From: CAWCTD01 sp963798455
GTDB taxonomy: Bacteria > Acidobacteriota > Terriglobia > Bryobacterales > Bryobacteraceae
Direction: 5' to 3'
Assembly: GCA_963798455.1 (NCBI GenBank)
Contig: CAWCTD010000003.1
Location: 3,658,001 to 3,722,000 of the forward strand
DNA length: 64,000 nt
Part shown: positions 50,224 to 59,732 of the stretch, in pieces
Numbering within the stretch: the first letter of the stretch is position 1
Layout of the letters: every line of letters begins with the position of its first letter
Made by a program: the position numbers and the translations under genes
Notes under the pieces: model-generated
What the model was told of the DNA's origin: nothing
The model's input: the letters and a program-made list of their open reading frames with translations, nothing else
Databases searched by the model: none

Positions 50224-50435
50224 CAGCACCCGGAGCTCGCAGGCTTTTTCGAACTGCCAGAGTTGAAAGCCGCATGAGGTGCCCGGAATGCCGCTGCCAC
50301 ATCGACCAGCACACCGCGGATGGCTGCCGCGGCCATGTGGCGGCCACATACCCGGACGACGTCGCGGGCTGCATCTGCCCGTTGCCGCCGGACCAGGTGC
50401 GCCAGGCGATCGAGAAGAGAGGACAAAAAGAGTGA
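50220..50435 (+). CDS. Small cysteine-rich zinc protein
   Basis: TTG start overlapping the previous stop; ATG 50274 is the alternative and keeps every cysteine. MRCPECRCHIDQHTADGCRG and VAGCICPLPPDQ give CxxCxC, C and CxC. A metal-binding fold is likely. Function unknown. Its end overlaps the next gene. Confidence 0.5.
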   Translation: MTAPGARRLFRTARVESRMRCPECRCHIDQHTADGCRGHVAATYPDDVAGCICPLPPDQVRQAIEKRGQKE

Positions 50436-50911
50436 GCAAGACCCTTTACATGGAGACGACACAAATCCCCGCCGAGAGGACGGCCGCGGAGATCACGTCG
50501 CTATTGGTCACGTCGGGCGCGCGGCAGATCTCGATGGACTACGACGGCGGGAAGATCGTCGGGATGCGGTTCGGGCTGGTGGTGAACGGAGCGCCGATTC
50601 CGTTCAAGCTGCCCGTGCGTGTGGATCCGGTGTTCCGCATGCTGAACGGCCGCCGGCCAGAGGCCATCTGGCGCCGCGGAAACCGCCAGGAGATGGCTGA
50701 GAAGGACCTTGTGCAGGCCGAGCGGGTGGCGTGGCGGCAACTGCTGCGGTGGATCCAGTCGCAGATGGCCATGATCGAGACCGGCATGGTGGCGTCCGAG
50801 GAGGTGTTCCTTCCCTACATGCAGGACCAGGGTGGCCGGACAGTGTTCGAGTGCTTTTCGGAGACGCGATTTAAGGCGCTGCCGGCGCCGGAGCACGGAC
50901 CAACGGAGTGA
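50432..50911 (+). CDS. Prophage protein of unknown function (159 aa)
   Basis: GTG start overlapping the previous stop. Contains IPAERTAAEITSLLVTSGAR and ISMDYDGGKIVGMRFGLVVN, then a helical part (AERVAWRQLLRWIQSQMAMI). This layout recurs in phage early regions; no function known to me. Confidence 0.6.
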   Translation: MSKTLYMETTQIPAERTAAEITSLLVTSGARQISMDYDGGKIVGMRFGLVVNGAPIPFKLPVRVDPVFRMLNGRRPEAIWRRGNRQEMAEKDLVQAERVAWRQLLRWIQSQMAMIETGMVASEEVFLPYMQDQGGRTVFECFSETRFKALPAPEHGPTE

Positions 50912-50984
50912 GCGGTTACCACAGTTCTTCAGCGGATTCAAGAAACCGGCTGTCGTTCCGCTGCCTGCGCCGCAGCCGCCGAAG

Positions 50985-51095
50985 ATGTGCCCCGTCTGTA
51001 CGTTGCCTCTTCCCGAGAAGAGACCACCGAACCAGGAGGTCCACGCAGGCAAGTGCCGGAAGATCTGGGTGAAGGAGAAGGAACTAACGAGATGA
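50985..51095 (+). CDS. Short zinc-finger-like protein before the excisionase
   Basis: MCPVCTLPLPEKRPPN then VHAGKCRKIW gives C-x2-C ... H-x3-C, a zinc-finger-like set. The true start is unclear: the frame is open upstream to 50832, overlapping the previous gene, and only ATG 50985 is a conventional start near the motif. The stop overlaps the excisionase ATG (ATGA). Confidence 0.45.
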   Translation: MCPVCTLPLPEKRPPNQEVHAGKCRKIWVKEKELTR

Positions 51096-51316
51096 GCAGC
51101 AGCCGCATGTCCGTGCCCGAGATCGCGCGACGCCTGGCCATCGGACGCCTGGCTGTGTACGCGATGCTGGAGCAAGGACTCCTACCCGGCATCCGCCTCG
51201 GGCGTCGGTGGATCGTGACGCGGCCAGCCTTTGAAGCCTGGGAGGAGACTTGTGGCACGCAGACGGGCGAGCCGAGCGGCACTGGATTCCACCCCAAGTT
51301 TGAGGTAACGGTGTGA
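51092..51316 (+). CDS. Excisionase-type helix-turn-helix protein
   Basis: The 74-residue product (SVPEIARRLAIGRLAVYAML, then EQGLLPGIRLGRRWIVTRPA) is the winged-helix pattern of the excisionase/MerR-like family. It lies 4 bp upstream of the integrase gene. As directionality factor it would favour prophage excision. Confidence 0.82.
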   Translation: MSSSRMSVPEIARRLAIGRLAVYAMLEQGLLPGIRLGRRWIVTRPAFEAWEETCGTQTGEPSGTGFHPKFEVTV

Positions 51317-51320
51317 ACTG

Positions 51321-52529
51321 ATGCCGGTCTACAAACGCAGAAACACATCCGGGAAGACGGTTTGGTTCTACAAGTTCCAATCGCCAGGAGCGACGCGCAA
51401 CGCTCCGCCGATAAGGGAGTTCGGCTTCGCGACCAAGCAGGAGGCCGTGGATGCCGAAGGGGTGCGCCGCACCGAGGAAAAGCAGAAACTCGAGCTGCGA
51501 AAAGCCGGCGCCGCCGGCGTCGCTGCCGCGATGCCGACGACTCTCACCATGCTCCTGGCCGAGTTCATGAAGCAGCACGCCAAGGAGAAATTGTCGCCTG
51601 TCACCGTGGAAGGGTATCAAAGGATGATAGAGTACCTGACACCGGAACTGCTCGCGATGAACATGACGGAGATCACTCCGCTGCATCTTAGTCGCGAGTG
51701 GGCACGCTTGGTAAAGTGCGGCGGACACTCGCGCAAAACGAAAGCACCCCGCGCGATGAAGCCGAAGACGGTCCGGAATATTGCGGGCCTGGTCTCCTCT
51801 GCATTCGCTCGCGCCATTAAGTGGGGGCTGGTCACGGCCAATCCGGTCACCCACAGTGATCTCCCCCGAGTGAAGAAGCGGATCGGTATGGCCCTCCTCC
51901 CCGCCGAGCAGGACCTCCTGATCCAATGTGCGCGGGGCCCATGGTGCTTGCCGGTCATGCTGGAGACGTCGACCGCGACCGGTGCTCGGCGCGGCGAAGT
52001 GCTGGCACTCCGATGGTCGGATATCAAGGGAATAGACATCTTCATCGATCGGTCACTCTGCCAGACGAAGGAAGGATTGGTGTTCAAGGGGACCAAGACG
52101 GATGAGCCTCGCAAGGTGGAGATGCCGCCGTCCCTGATGTCTTGCCTCGAGGCACATCGACTGCGCCAGGATGAGTTCCGCCGACAGTTCGGTCCGGACT
52201 ACCGCAGCGATCTGGATTTGATCTTTGCCAACCCGGATGGGTCACCGCTGATGCCGAATTCGGTCTCCTCGACGGTGGCCAGGCTCTGCCGCAAGCTGGG
52301 GCTGCCCAAGGGGGCCTCGCTCCACGTCCTGCGACACAGCCATGCGAGCCTCCTGCTAGCCGAAGGAGTGGACCTCGCGACCGTCTCCGCGCGCCTGGGC
52401 CACTCCTCCGTGCGCACGACGGCCGACATCTACTCGCACGCCATCCGCGGCAAGGACCACGCCGCCGCATTGTGTTGGGACAACATCATGCAGGAAGCCC
52501 GCAACGAGAAACCCACGGGCGTAAACTGA
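51321..52529 (+). CDS. int: Tyrosine integrase of the prophage
   Basis: This 402-residue tyrosine recombinase has a short N-terminal arm-binding region (KTVWFYKFQSPGATRN) and a SAM-like core-binding domain (about residues 75-180). The catalytic domain carries STATGARRGEVLALRW (first Arg), LHVLRHSHASLLLAEGVDLA (His-x-x-Arg), LGHSSVRTTADIYSHAI (His and nucleophile Tyr). It is intact and resembles the truncated integrase at 61.7-62.6 kb. It marks the right end of the prophage. Confidence 0.95.
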   Translation: MPVYKRRNTSGKTVWFYKFQSPGATRNAPPIREFGFATKQEAVDAEGVRRTEEKQKLELRKAGAAGVAAAMPTTLTMLLAEFMKQHAKEKLSPVTVEGYQRMIEYLTPELLAMNMTEITPLHLSREWARLVKCGGHSRKTKAPRAMKPKTVRNIAGLVSSAFARAIKWGLVTANPVTHSDLPRVKKRIGMALLPAEQDLLIQCARGPWCLPVMLETSTATGARRGEVLALRWSDIKGIDIFIDRSLCQTKEGLVFKGTKTDEPRKVEMPPSLMSCLEAHRLRQDEFRRQFGPDYRSDLDLIFANPDGSPLMPNSVSSTVARLCRKLGLPKGASLHVLRHSHASLLLAEGVDLATVSARLGHSSVRTTADIYSHAIRGKDHAAALCWDNIMQEARNEKPTGVN

Positions 52530-52544
52530 GGTACATGGTCGGGC

Positions 52545-52580
52545 GGCAACTTTCCGGAAACGCCACTTTCGAGGAAGTTG
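52545..52580. other. Hairpin after the integrase containing an IS-end-like block
   Basis: GGCAACTTTCC and GGAAGTTGCC form an imperfect hairpin that could end integrase transcription, though no T run follows. The core TTTCCGGAAACGCCACTTTC (52551-52570) recurs with two changes at 58368-58387 next to IS debris. It may mark the host side of the prophage junction. Confidence 0.45.
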
Positions 52581-52655
52581 CCGTGGGCGCGTCCCTGCAG
52601 ATGTTCGTAAACACTGCGGCGTTAGTCGCGGGCGTTCACAAGCCAGCGCTCAATT

Positions 52656-55296
52656 TCAGCCATCCTCGCGGAGGGCGTTGACCGGGTCGATGCGCGATGC
52701 GCGGCTGGCGGGAACGAATGCGGCCAGCAGGCTTATGGCCGCCATCGCCAGGCAGCCGATGGTCAGAACTATAGGGTCGAGAGTGGGTGTCTGAAAGAGC
52801 AACCCTTTCATGAGTCTGGTTAGAGCCAACGCTCCCGCGAGGCCAAGACAAAGGCCGACAACCACCATGGATAGGGCGTCGTGCAGGATGTGCGAGACGA
52901 CATTTCCCGGCGTCGCTCCAAGTGCAAGGCGGATTCCAATTTCCTTACGCTGTTGAATTACGGTGTGTGAAAGCACACCATAGAGGCCGAGGACTGCAAG
53001 CAGCACGGCCACCAGGGCAAAAGCTCCTATGAGCGAGGCCGGTTGCGTTGCGCCAGAGAGGCTCTGTTGGCGGATCTGCTGTATGGATCTCAAGTCACCA
53101 AGCGCCATATTGCGGTCGAATTCCCAAACGGCTTTTCGAATCGCCGGGACAAGCGCAAAAGGGTCGCCGCTGGTACGCACGATGAAGCTGGCTCCCCGTT
53201 GGGGATTCTGTTCAAACGGCACGTATGCAATCGGGTCCTCCGGCCTGCCCGGATTTCCGGCAAGTTCACTACGAATGATGCCAATGATCTCAGTCTCGAC
53301 AAGGGATGCTTCCAATTTCACCCAGTGCGGAGTAACCATGCGAACGGTCCGCCCGACAGGATTGTCAAATCCGAACACGGTGGTGAGCTTCGCGGCCAGA
53401 GCCTGATTGACGATCACTACCTTTGGCGCCCCGGTCACGTCCTGGGGACCGAAACCGCGGCCGGAGACTGTGGCGATACCAACGGTGCGAAAGTACTCGG
53501 GGCCGACACGTTTGTACCCGACATCCATACTCTTGTCGAATGCCATGGTCGTCATCGCCTCGCCCTCTTTCACGCGAACAAGCGGTGGATCGGACGCGAC
53601 CGAAGCTTCCTCGATTCCTGGCGTGGCCTGCAACCGTTCGTTGACCTGGCGAAAGAACTGGGTGGCTCTTTCGGGAGTGGGGTAGGCGGCCAGGGGCAGT
53701 TCGACTGACATGGTGATGATGTTATCGAGCTGGACTCCAGTGTTGATGGCCTGGATGTTGAACAAGCTCTTGAGAAGGAACAGCGCTCCGCAAATCAAAA
53801 CGAGCGAAACGGCGACTTCGGCGGTGACGATCATACGGCGCAGCCCCTCGTGCGACCGCGAGGAACCGCGCGAGGCTTGATTCAGGGAGACGGAAATCCC
53901 TCGATTGGAGACCTTCAGCGCCGGTACGAGGCCGATCACAAGGGTCATTCCAAGGACCGCGGCGGCGGCGAACGCAAGCACGCGCGGATCCAGGCCGAGT
54001 TCGGCGGTAAATGGCAGGGAGTCGCCGAAGAGCGGAAGGGCGGCGCGAAGGAGCAGTTGGGCGAGGGCGACGCCGGCGACGCCCCCAGCGAGGCAAAGGA
54101 CCAGGGTTTCTGTAAGCATCTGGGCGACGAGCCGGCTGCGGCTGGCTCCCAGCGCGGTGCGTACCGCCATCTCCTTATTCCTGGTTGCCCCGCGCGCCAG
54201 CAGGAGGTTTGTCACATTGGCACAGGCGATCGCCAAGACCATCACAACGGCTCCGAACGCGACGAAGATGGATCGGCGAAGAGTGTCGCCCACCAGCATA
54301 TAGGTAAATGGCTCCACAGCCACCGCCCAGTTACGTTTCCAGGGAGGAGACAACTCCGTCAACCGGGCGTCAATCGCTAGCATTTCCTGTTGAGCCTGCC
54401 GCAGGGTCGCTCCTGGGCGGAGTCGGCCCGAGACCGAGAGCCAGTGGAAGCCGCGTGTACGCTGTTCTGGACTGAACACCAGTGGTTTCCAGAACTTGGC
54501 GGTCTCGCGATCAAAGGCGCCTTTGGGCAAGACGCCAAGAATGCGATGCGGTTGGCCATCCAAGATAAGACGGCGATTCAGGATGCTGGGATCGGCGCCA
54601 AAGCGGGTACGCCAAGCGCCATTGCTCAACAGGATGACCGGTTCGGCTCCCGGCTGATCTTCTTCGGGCGCGAAAGTGCGTCCGAGTTGCGCCTTCACTC
54701 CGAAGACCTGGAAATGATCGGCCGAAACGAGCTTGCCCGGCAAACGTTCCGGCTCGCCTTGCCCCGTGAGAGTGGCGGTGATCCTGCTCTCGGCCGAGAG
54801 CGCCTCAAAGACCGTATTCATCCGCTTCCAGTCGAGGAAATCGGCTGCGTTAACGGTGTTGTGGCTACCGGGCGAAGGCGTCTCCCATACTTTGACCATA
54901 CGCTCCGGTTCGGGAAACGGGAGCGGGCGCAAGAGTACAGCGTCCAGCAGGCCAAACATGGCTGTGTTGGCGCCAATGCCGAGCGCCAGCACGCCGATGG
55001 CAACGGCGGTGAAGGTAGGATCCCGTCTCAGGGACGCCACGCCCAGGCGGAAATCGCGCAGCGCGGTTTCGACCCAAAAGACTGTTCGGAACGTCGCGAT
55101 GTTCCTCCTGCATCTGGGCGACGCCGCCAAAGCTGCGCCACGCGGCGGCCCGGGCATCTTTGGGCGACACGCCCCGAGCGATCTCGTCCCGCTCGGCGAG
55201 TTCGAGATGAGACTGGATTTCGTTTTCGAGTTCGCTATCCAGCCGTCGGCGGCGCAACGAGGCCAGAAGGCGCTGAATCAGGTTCGGATTGCTCAT
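52656..55296 (-). CDS. ADOP-family (MacB/FtsX-like) permease, interrupted by a one-base frameshift
   Basis: An acidobacterial-type large permease of about 880 residues. The N-terminal ADOP domain (IQRLLASLRRRRLDSELENE, then VSPKDARAAAWRSFGG) is in one frame up to EEHRDV. The rest, from RTVFWVETALRDFRLGVASL, is in another. Removing one base from GACGTTC on the coding strand (plus-strand 55089-55095) joins them. Two FtsX modules follow, each with a MacB-like periplasmic domain and closing helices (VLAIACANVTNLLLARGATR; EIGIRLALGATPGNVVSHIL). The start overlaps the PadR stop (ATGA). Such permeases export unknown substrates. The ATPase partner is not in the window. Confidence 0.88.
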
Positions 55297-55631
55297 GGCT
55301 CGGACTCCAGGAAACGCGCTACTAGCGTTGTAGTCTGATGCCATTTCGTCACTTCGGCCTTCAGGCGTTTCTTGCCAGCTTGGGTCAGGGAGTAGAACTT
55401 CACTTTGCGATTCGTTTCGGAGACACCCCAGTCTGTTCGAATGAGACCGGCCTGCTCTAGTCGGATCAAGGCGGGATAGGTGGAGCCTTGGTTCAACCGA
55501 AGCAGGTTGCCCGAGACCTGCTCGATTCGGCGGGCGAGGCGGTACCCATGCATGGGACCCATGGAACTAAAGGTCTGCAGAATGAGGAGATCGAGAGTGC
55601 CGTAGGGGATTTCAGTTTTTGTTTCTGACAT
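55293..55631 (-). CDS. PadR-family transcriptional regulator
   Basis: About 112 residues from ATG 55631 (MSETKTEIPYGTLDLLILQT); an ATG at 55646 adds five more. GPMHGYRLARRIEQVSGNLL, RLNQGSTYPALIRLEQAGLI and KVKFYSLTQAGKKRL are the PadR winged-helix signatures. It is coupled to the ADOP permease, the standard acidobacterial arrangement. It should repress its own operon from the palindrome in its promoter. Confidence 0.92.
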   Translation of the reverse strand: MSETKTEIPYGTLDLLILQTFSSMGPMHGYRLARRIEQVSGNLLRLNQGSTYPALIRLEQAGLIRTDWGVSETNRKVKFYSLTQAGKKRLKAEVTKWHQTTTLVARFLESEP

Positions 55632-55652
55632 GTTGTCTATCCACATCTCACA

Positions 55653-55681
55653 CGTTAAGCTACATACCGGTAACTTGTCAA
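55653..55681 (-). promoter_or_regulatory. Promoter and likely PadR operator
   Basis: On the minus strand, -35 TTGACA (55676-55681) and a weak -10 TTAACG (55653-55658) are 17 bp apart. The palindrome TACCGGTA (55665-55672) sits in the spacer, a good position for autorepression. Confidence 0.55.
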
Positions 55682-55689
55682 CATGTGGT

Positions 55690-56128
55690 CATTGAGCGCG
55701 GCCGATGGAAGGCCCGTCGGATCGGTCGCAGGCCGCAATCATCGCGACTTCTGCAAAGGCAAACCCGATAGATAACGATCAGTCGCCCAGCGTTTAGGGA
55801 TCTTCGGAAGCCCACTCCGACATCACTCCCGTGAAACGCCGATCCTTCCATCGAGCTGGCCCAACCCCTGCGGGCTGCCTGGTCGCGTGGTCCGCTTCGG
55901 GGAGATGTCAGACGGACTGCCGTCTCCTGGACTACTGGACGCTGGCCGACATATCAGGCCCAATCTCGGATGCGGGAGGACAGATGCCATACGCTGAGCG
56001 CGTTGCCAGCTTTCGCGGTTCGGCAAACGCCGGCTGCGGTGCGGTAACGATCGGTACTCTACAACACCAGCCAGCCGCCATGCCGATCGCCGAGCGCACC
56101 AGGTTCGAAACCATACACCAGCACTGCC
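55690..56128. other. Intergenic, nothing recognised
   Basis: Several short frames on both strands lack ribosome binding sites and recognisable sequence. No hairpin with T run seen. Confidence 0.5.
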
Positions 56129-56629
56129 TTAGGGCACGATCTTTATCAACGTGATTCGCCGGTCGAGTTCTTTCCCGGTGTAGTAGCCAGCGATAGAAAC
56201 GCCCGATGCAATGCCCAGGAATACGGGGATGCCGGCCCCAGCTGAATTCGTGTGAGCCGCGGTGTAGCCTCCTAACACCAGCCCAGTCAGCACACCGACC
56301 ACTGTACCCATCGTCCTTCCCCAACTGCCGCGCTTTCTGTCCAGCCTGATCAAGCCGATCGAACCTCGGGGAATCGTAGCGCTGCCTTTTGCGTAGTGGC
56401 TTTCACCGGACGCCTTCCTGACGTCCATCACAAGCGTGTCCTCTCTGACCGCCACAGCTTCGCCCTTGATGTCTGTTCCATCAGCAAGCATCAGTTCCAC
56501 GCGCTGGCCGACGATCATACTCCCCAGCTCGTTCCATTTCAGCTCCAAGGGTTTCGACTCGGAGAACGCGTTTGATTGACCCGCACAGAGCAGAGCGAGC
56601 AAAAACGCGAATCGGCATGTTGAAGTCAT
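56129..56629 (-). CDS. Exported protein with SH3/Sm-like and glycine-zipper parts
   Basis: The 166-residue protein has a signal peptide (STCRFAFLLALLCAGQSNAF), a beta domain with VGQRVELMLADGTDIKGEAV (an Sm/SH3-like strand pattern), and a glycine-rich hydrophobic segment (TMGTVVGVLTGLVLGGYTAA) typical of glycine-zipper envelope proteins. It ends DRRITLIKIVP. Such proteins are common in Acidobacteria. Function unknown. Confidence 0.7.
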   Translation of the reverse strand: MTSTCRFAFLLALLCAGQSNAFSESKPLELKWNELGSMIVGQRVELMLADGTDIKGEAVAVREDTLVMDVRKASGESHYAKGSATIPRGSIGLIRLDRKRGSWGRTMGTVVGVLTGLVLGGYTAAHTNSAGAGIPVFLGIASGVSIAGYYTGKELDRRITLIKIVP

Positions 56630-56797
56630 CTGATCCAGCTGCTGACAACGTCTGGCAGCAGCGCCCCTTTCGTTCGAAACACGCGGCGGCGTTCATTGCG
56701 CTTGGCTCAGTCTTGTCGCTGGCCGCGATGCGTTTCAAGTATATCGAAGGGCGGCAACTCCTGGTAAACGCCGGTCCCGGCGAAGGTGTCCCGGCCG

Positions 56798-58214
56798 TAG
56801 TTGCAGGTTGGTAAGCGGCGGCAGTTTCATCTTAAGCTACTTTCTCCTTTGATGGCTGAGTGGTCGACTTCGTCTCGCGACCCAGGATCGCTGCCAAGGC
56901 CCAAAGATCGGCGTGGCCGTCGATGCGACGGAAATGCTTCTCGGTGAGCAGCCACGCTGAAGCGACCCACCGCTGCACCATGTCTGCGTCGCGCCAGCGC
57001 GTCACGTTGTGCGTGCGGCGCTCGACCCCGCCCTGTGGGCTTTCGATAATGTTGGTGGTGGCCAGGCATTTGTGGAGCGATTCGGGAATCTTCAGGCGCT
57101 GCAGCGTGAACATCTCCTTCATCCCCTCCCGCAGGCTGCGCGCGGCGCTCTCGTGATCCCGCTCCAGAAATCGCGCCAATTGCTCCAGCCGCTTCTCTCC
57201 CTCCTCGGCGGTCTTCACCTTCCATGCTGCCCGCATCAGATTCAACGCTTGACCCTGCTGCTCTTTAGGCAACTCGTCGACGACATTGCGTAGCTTGTGA
57301 TTGCGACACCGCTGCACCGGTTGATCGCCGCCGAACACCTCCTCGATGGCAGCGCGCAGCGCTTTGGCGCCATCGATGACGAACAGGTATTTGTGGTCTG
57401 TCGCCAGCCCTTGATCGCGAAGGCGGGTGAGCAAGCGTTTGACACTGGCGGCATTCTCTGTCGCTCCCGACTCGATTCCCAGAATGTGTTTCTTGCCTTC
57501 TGCGTCCACGCCCACCGCGCTGAGGATGTGATGATCTCCGAAGCGTTGGCCATCGATGTAGAGCACCAGAATCTCGACGTTCTCCCAACGCCGTTCCTGC
57601 AATTGCTTGAGTTGCTCGGCACTCGCCTCCACCGCTTTGCGGCTGATGGTGCTGCGCGAGACGCCCACCGTCTCGGCCATCTGCGGCAGTACTTCCTGAA
57701 ACTCTCGCGTCGAAACGCCACGCAACAGTGCACCCAGCATGTGCTGGCCGAGACCGCGGTCCTGTCGCAGGGCTTCGTAGGCGGGAACCTTCACTTCGCC
57801 TTCGGTCTTGTGGCGGAGGCGGGGTCGCTTCACCTTTACTTTGCGATCCGCCAACTGGACACAGCCCGGCTGCGACCCGTGGTGCCGGATGTCGCCGCTG
57901 GCTTTGCCTGGGGTGCGGGCGCCGGCCACCTGCTCGGCACTCAGCACCAGGATCTGCCCGAGCATCTGGTGTCCGACCTCGTGGATCACGGTCTCGACAA
58001 CCTGGCTGGCATTCTGAATCAGGTTGACGATGGGAAGCAGGATCTGTCCATTGGTCTGGCAGAACTGCTCGATTACGGCAGCAGACTCGCGCGCAGCGCG
58101 CGTCACGATGTGGTAAGTTTTCTTCACGGCGGTAGGCTCCTTTCGGTTTTTCTGCGTTTGGCAACCGGATTCTATCGAAACCGGCGCCAACCGCCGCCTA
58201 CCAACCTTCAACTA
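56798..58214 (-). mobile_element. IS256-family insertion sequence
   Basis: A 1.4-kb element with one transposase gene. The ends are terminal inverted repeats of about 24 bp: TAGTTGCAGGTTGGTAAGCG (56798 on) and, inverted at the other end (58191-58214), TAGTTGAAGGTTGGTAGGCG, both followed by GCGG, with two mismatches. No target duplication is visible beside either end, so the insertion may be old or the exact ends a few bases different. Confidence 0.82.
56832..58127 (-). CDS. IS256-family (mutator type) transposase
   Basis: The 431-residue transposase starts at a GTG behind AAAGGAGCC. VLYIDGQRFGDHHILSAVGV with the first catalytic Asp, then LFVIDGAKALRAAIEEVFGG with the second, and QRCRNHKLRNVVDELPKEQQ (the C/H block) are mutator-type signatures. 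Near the end TTNIIESPQGGVERRTHNVT holds the catalytic Glu. It appears intact and possibly active. Confidence 0.92.
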   Translation of the reverse strand: MKKTYHIVTRAARESAAVIEQFCQTNGQILLPIVNLIQNASQVVETVIHEVGHQMLGQILVLSAEQVAGARTPGKASGDIRHHGSQPGCVQLADRKVKVKRPRLRHKTEGEVKVPAYEALRQDRGLGQHMLGALLRGVSTREFQEVLPQMAETVGVSRSTISRKAVEASAEQLKQLQERRWENVEILVLYIDGQRFGDHHILSAVGVDAEGKKHILGIESGATENAASVKRLLTRLRDQGLATDHKYLFVIDGAKALRAAIEEVFGGDQPVQRCRNHKLRNVVDELPKEQQGQALNLMRAAWKVKTAEEGEKRLEQLARFLERDHESAARSLREGMKEMFTLQRLKIPESLHKCLATTNIIESPQGGVERRTHNVTRWRDADMVQRWVASAWLLTEKHFRRIDGHADLWALAAILGRETKSTTQPSKEKVA

Positions 58215-58390
58215 AACTCGGGACGCCTTCCGGAGAACACCCAGGAGTATATCGGGATCATGCGGGGGGGGCGCTGAGACGCTGCTGCAGGACCGGGAGT
58301 TGACCGCTTCTCAGGTTCGAGCGCTGGTGCGCGAGGCACAGGATCGGGCCGCGGCGTTTCCGAGTAGTTTCCGATAACGCCACTTTCCGG
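58215..58390 (+). pseudogene. IS21-like transposase C-terminal remnant
   Basis: In two frames joined across an eight-G run (58264-58271) the sequence reads ENTQEYIGIMRGG then AETLLQDRELTASQVRALV and REAQDRAAAFPSSFR, then stop. With seven G it is continuous. The shape resembles the C-terminus of IstA-type transposases. The block TTTCCGATAACGCCACTTTC follows, as at IS21-type ends. The upstream part was probably lost when the IS256 element inserted. Confidence 0.4.
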
Positions 58391-58444
58391 CCACCATGTT
58401 CCGAGCTGATCACTTTGCCGTCAGCGGCGCAAACAGCGTCTCGG

Positions 58445-59659
58445 TTACCGACTTTCCCATTCCGCAACGAGTTGCTCAATCTCGTTATCTTCGTCTCCGA
58501 CCTGCCAAAGCTCTCTGCCATCCGGCGCGTACAGGTAGAACAGGTAGACGGGATAGCGAGGCTGTGACGGTTTATCGGGCGCGGGAAGTGATCGTCGGTT
58601 GGATATCAAGTACCCTTTGAATGATCCGGCGTGGAGCACACCGTAGTTCACAGCCTCAGGGATAAGTAGCTGGAGGTCTCGGGAGTTGATGGCAAATCGC
58701 CAGAGTGCGCCGCGTGTGAGCGTGCAATCCGATACGAAATACACTGCTCGGCCATCATAGGACCATTTTGGAGATCTGAACGTTGAGGAAGGACATGTAG
58801 TTCCGTTCCATCGCACGGCCTCACGATAGACCAGACGCGCCTCTGTGCCGTCGGTCCTTACACTCCAGATCTCACGCTGTTTGTCGTCAAGTCTTCTTAG
58901 GAAGACGACCGATCGCTTGTCGGCGGACAAATCTGGCTCAGTGTTAGAGCCTGACGCGGTCAAAGTCCTGTCAGTTCCGTTTTCATCAGTGTAGACGATG
59001 TTGGCTGACTGCCCGTCTATTCTGTACCTGACCGTCTGGGGGCCTTTCGGCACTGACGGGTAGGTCGCCATTCTCAAGCTGTCCCTCTCGCGTTCCCCGA
59101 CTTCGACAAAGTGGTCGCCTTGCAGGCGATACCGAACACGGATCATGCCTGCGGAGCAACAGCCAGCGACTTGCCGCTCTGCATCTTCGAAGTCGAGCAC
59201 CAGACGGCCCTGGATGATTTCGACATTGATCAATCCGCCGTCGGCCCTGGATCCACTCTGCAAAGCCCCAAGGAGCGTCGGAGAGCCATTCTCAAGGGTA
59301 AAAACGTAGAGGTAATGCCAGTTCAGCGTCCCGCCCGTGGAAAAGAGCAGGTCTACCGCCGCCTCGTCCCGACCATCATCATTGAGATCGCCGTACGTGA
59401 CTGACCAGACCATGAGGTAGCCGCCTCTGTAGGTACGCACAGGTGACTCGGACACGGCGAAATCATGCCTGCCGCCAACGACGTGAACACTTGATCTCGA
59501 TGTTCCCTCCATCCATTTCCAAGTTTCCGGCGCGCCAAGCTTCGGAACATCCCATGCGTAATCGAAATTCTTGAAATCGATTTCGCTGATTCTGGTTGCG
59601 CTGAATAGCGTGGAGGCGCAGAGCAGGGGAAGTAAGCCTGCTCTTCGGACGAGCAGCAT
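58445..59659 (-). CDS. Exported protein with TolB-like repeats
   Basis: The 404-residue protein has a signal peptide (LLVRRAGLLPLLCASTLFSA). The N-terminal half contains a VCBS/FG-GAP-like stretch (YGDLNDDGRDEAAVDLLFST). The C-terminal half has beta-propeller strands of the TolB type (TEPDLSADKRSVVFLRRLDD, then SPKWSYDGRAVYFVSDCTL). Probably periplasmic. Function unknown. No operon partner apparent. Confidence 0.7.
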   Translation of the reverse strand: MLLVRRAGLLPLLCASTLFSATRISEIDFKNFDYAWDVPKLGAPETWKWMEGTSRSSVHVVGGRHDFAVSESPVRTYRGGYLMVWSVTYGDLNDDGRDEAAVDLLFSTGGTLNWHYLYVFTLENGSPTLLGALQSGSRADGGLINVEIIQGRLVLDFEDAERQVAGCCSAGMIRVRYRLQGDHFVEVGERERDSLRMATYPSVPKGPQTVRYRIDGQSANIVYTDENGTDRTLTASGSNTEPDLSADKRSVVFLRRLDDKQREIWSVRTDGTEARLVYREAVRWNGTTCPSSTFRSPKWSYDGRAVYFVSDCTLTRGALWRFAINSRDLQLLIPEAVNYGVLHAGSFKGYLISNRRSLPAPDKPSQPRYPVYLFYLYAPDGRELWQVGDEDNEIEQLVAEWESR

Positions 59660-59732
59660 GGTGCCATTCTAACGTATGCGGCTTAGAAACGGAGTCACCA
59701 TCTTTTGATTGCGTCATGCCGTCCCGCCGTTC

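Noticed and set aside
13631..52680. Direct-repeat attachment sites for the prophage
   Set aside because: Comparing the sequence after the integrase with 13.6-14.4 kb by eye gave no shared core of useful length; the exact ends stay open.
55831..56324. Short frames on both strands between PadR and the exported protein
   Set aside because: No ribosome binding sites, no motifs and mutual overlap.
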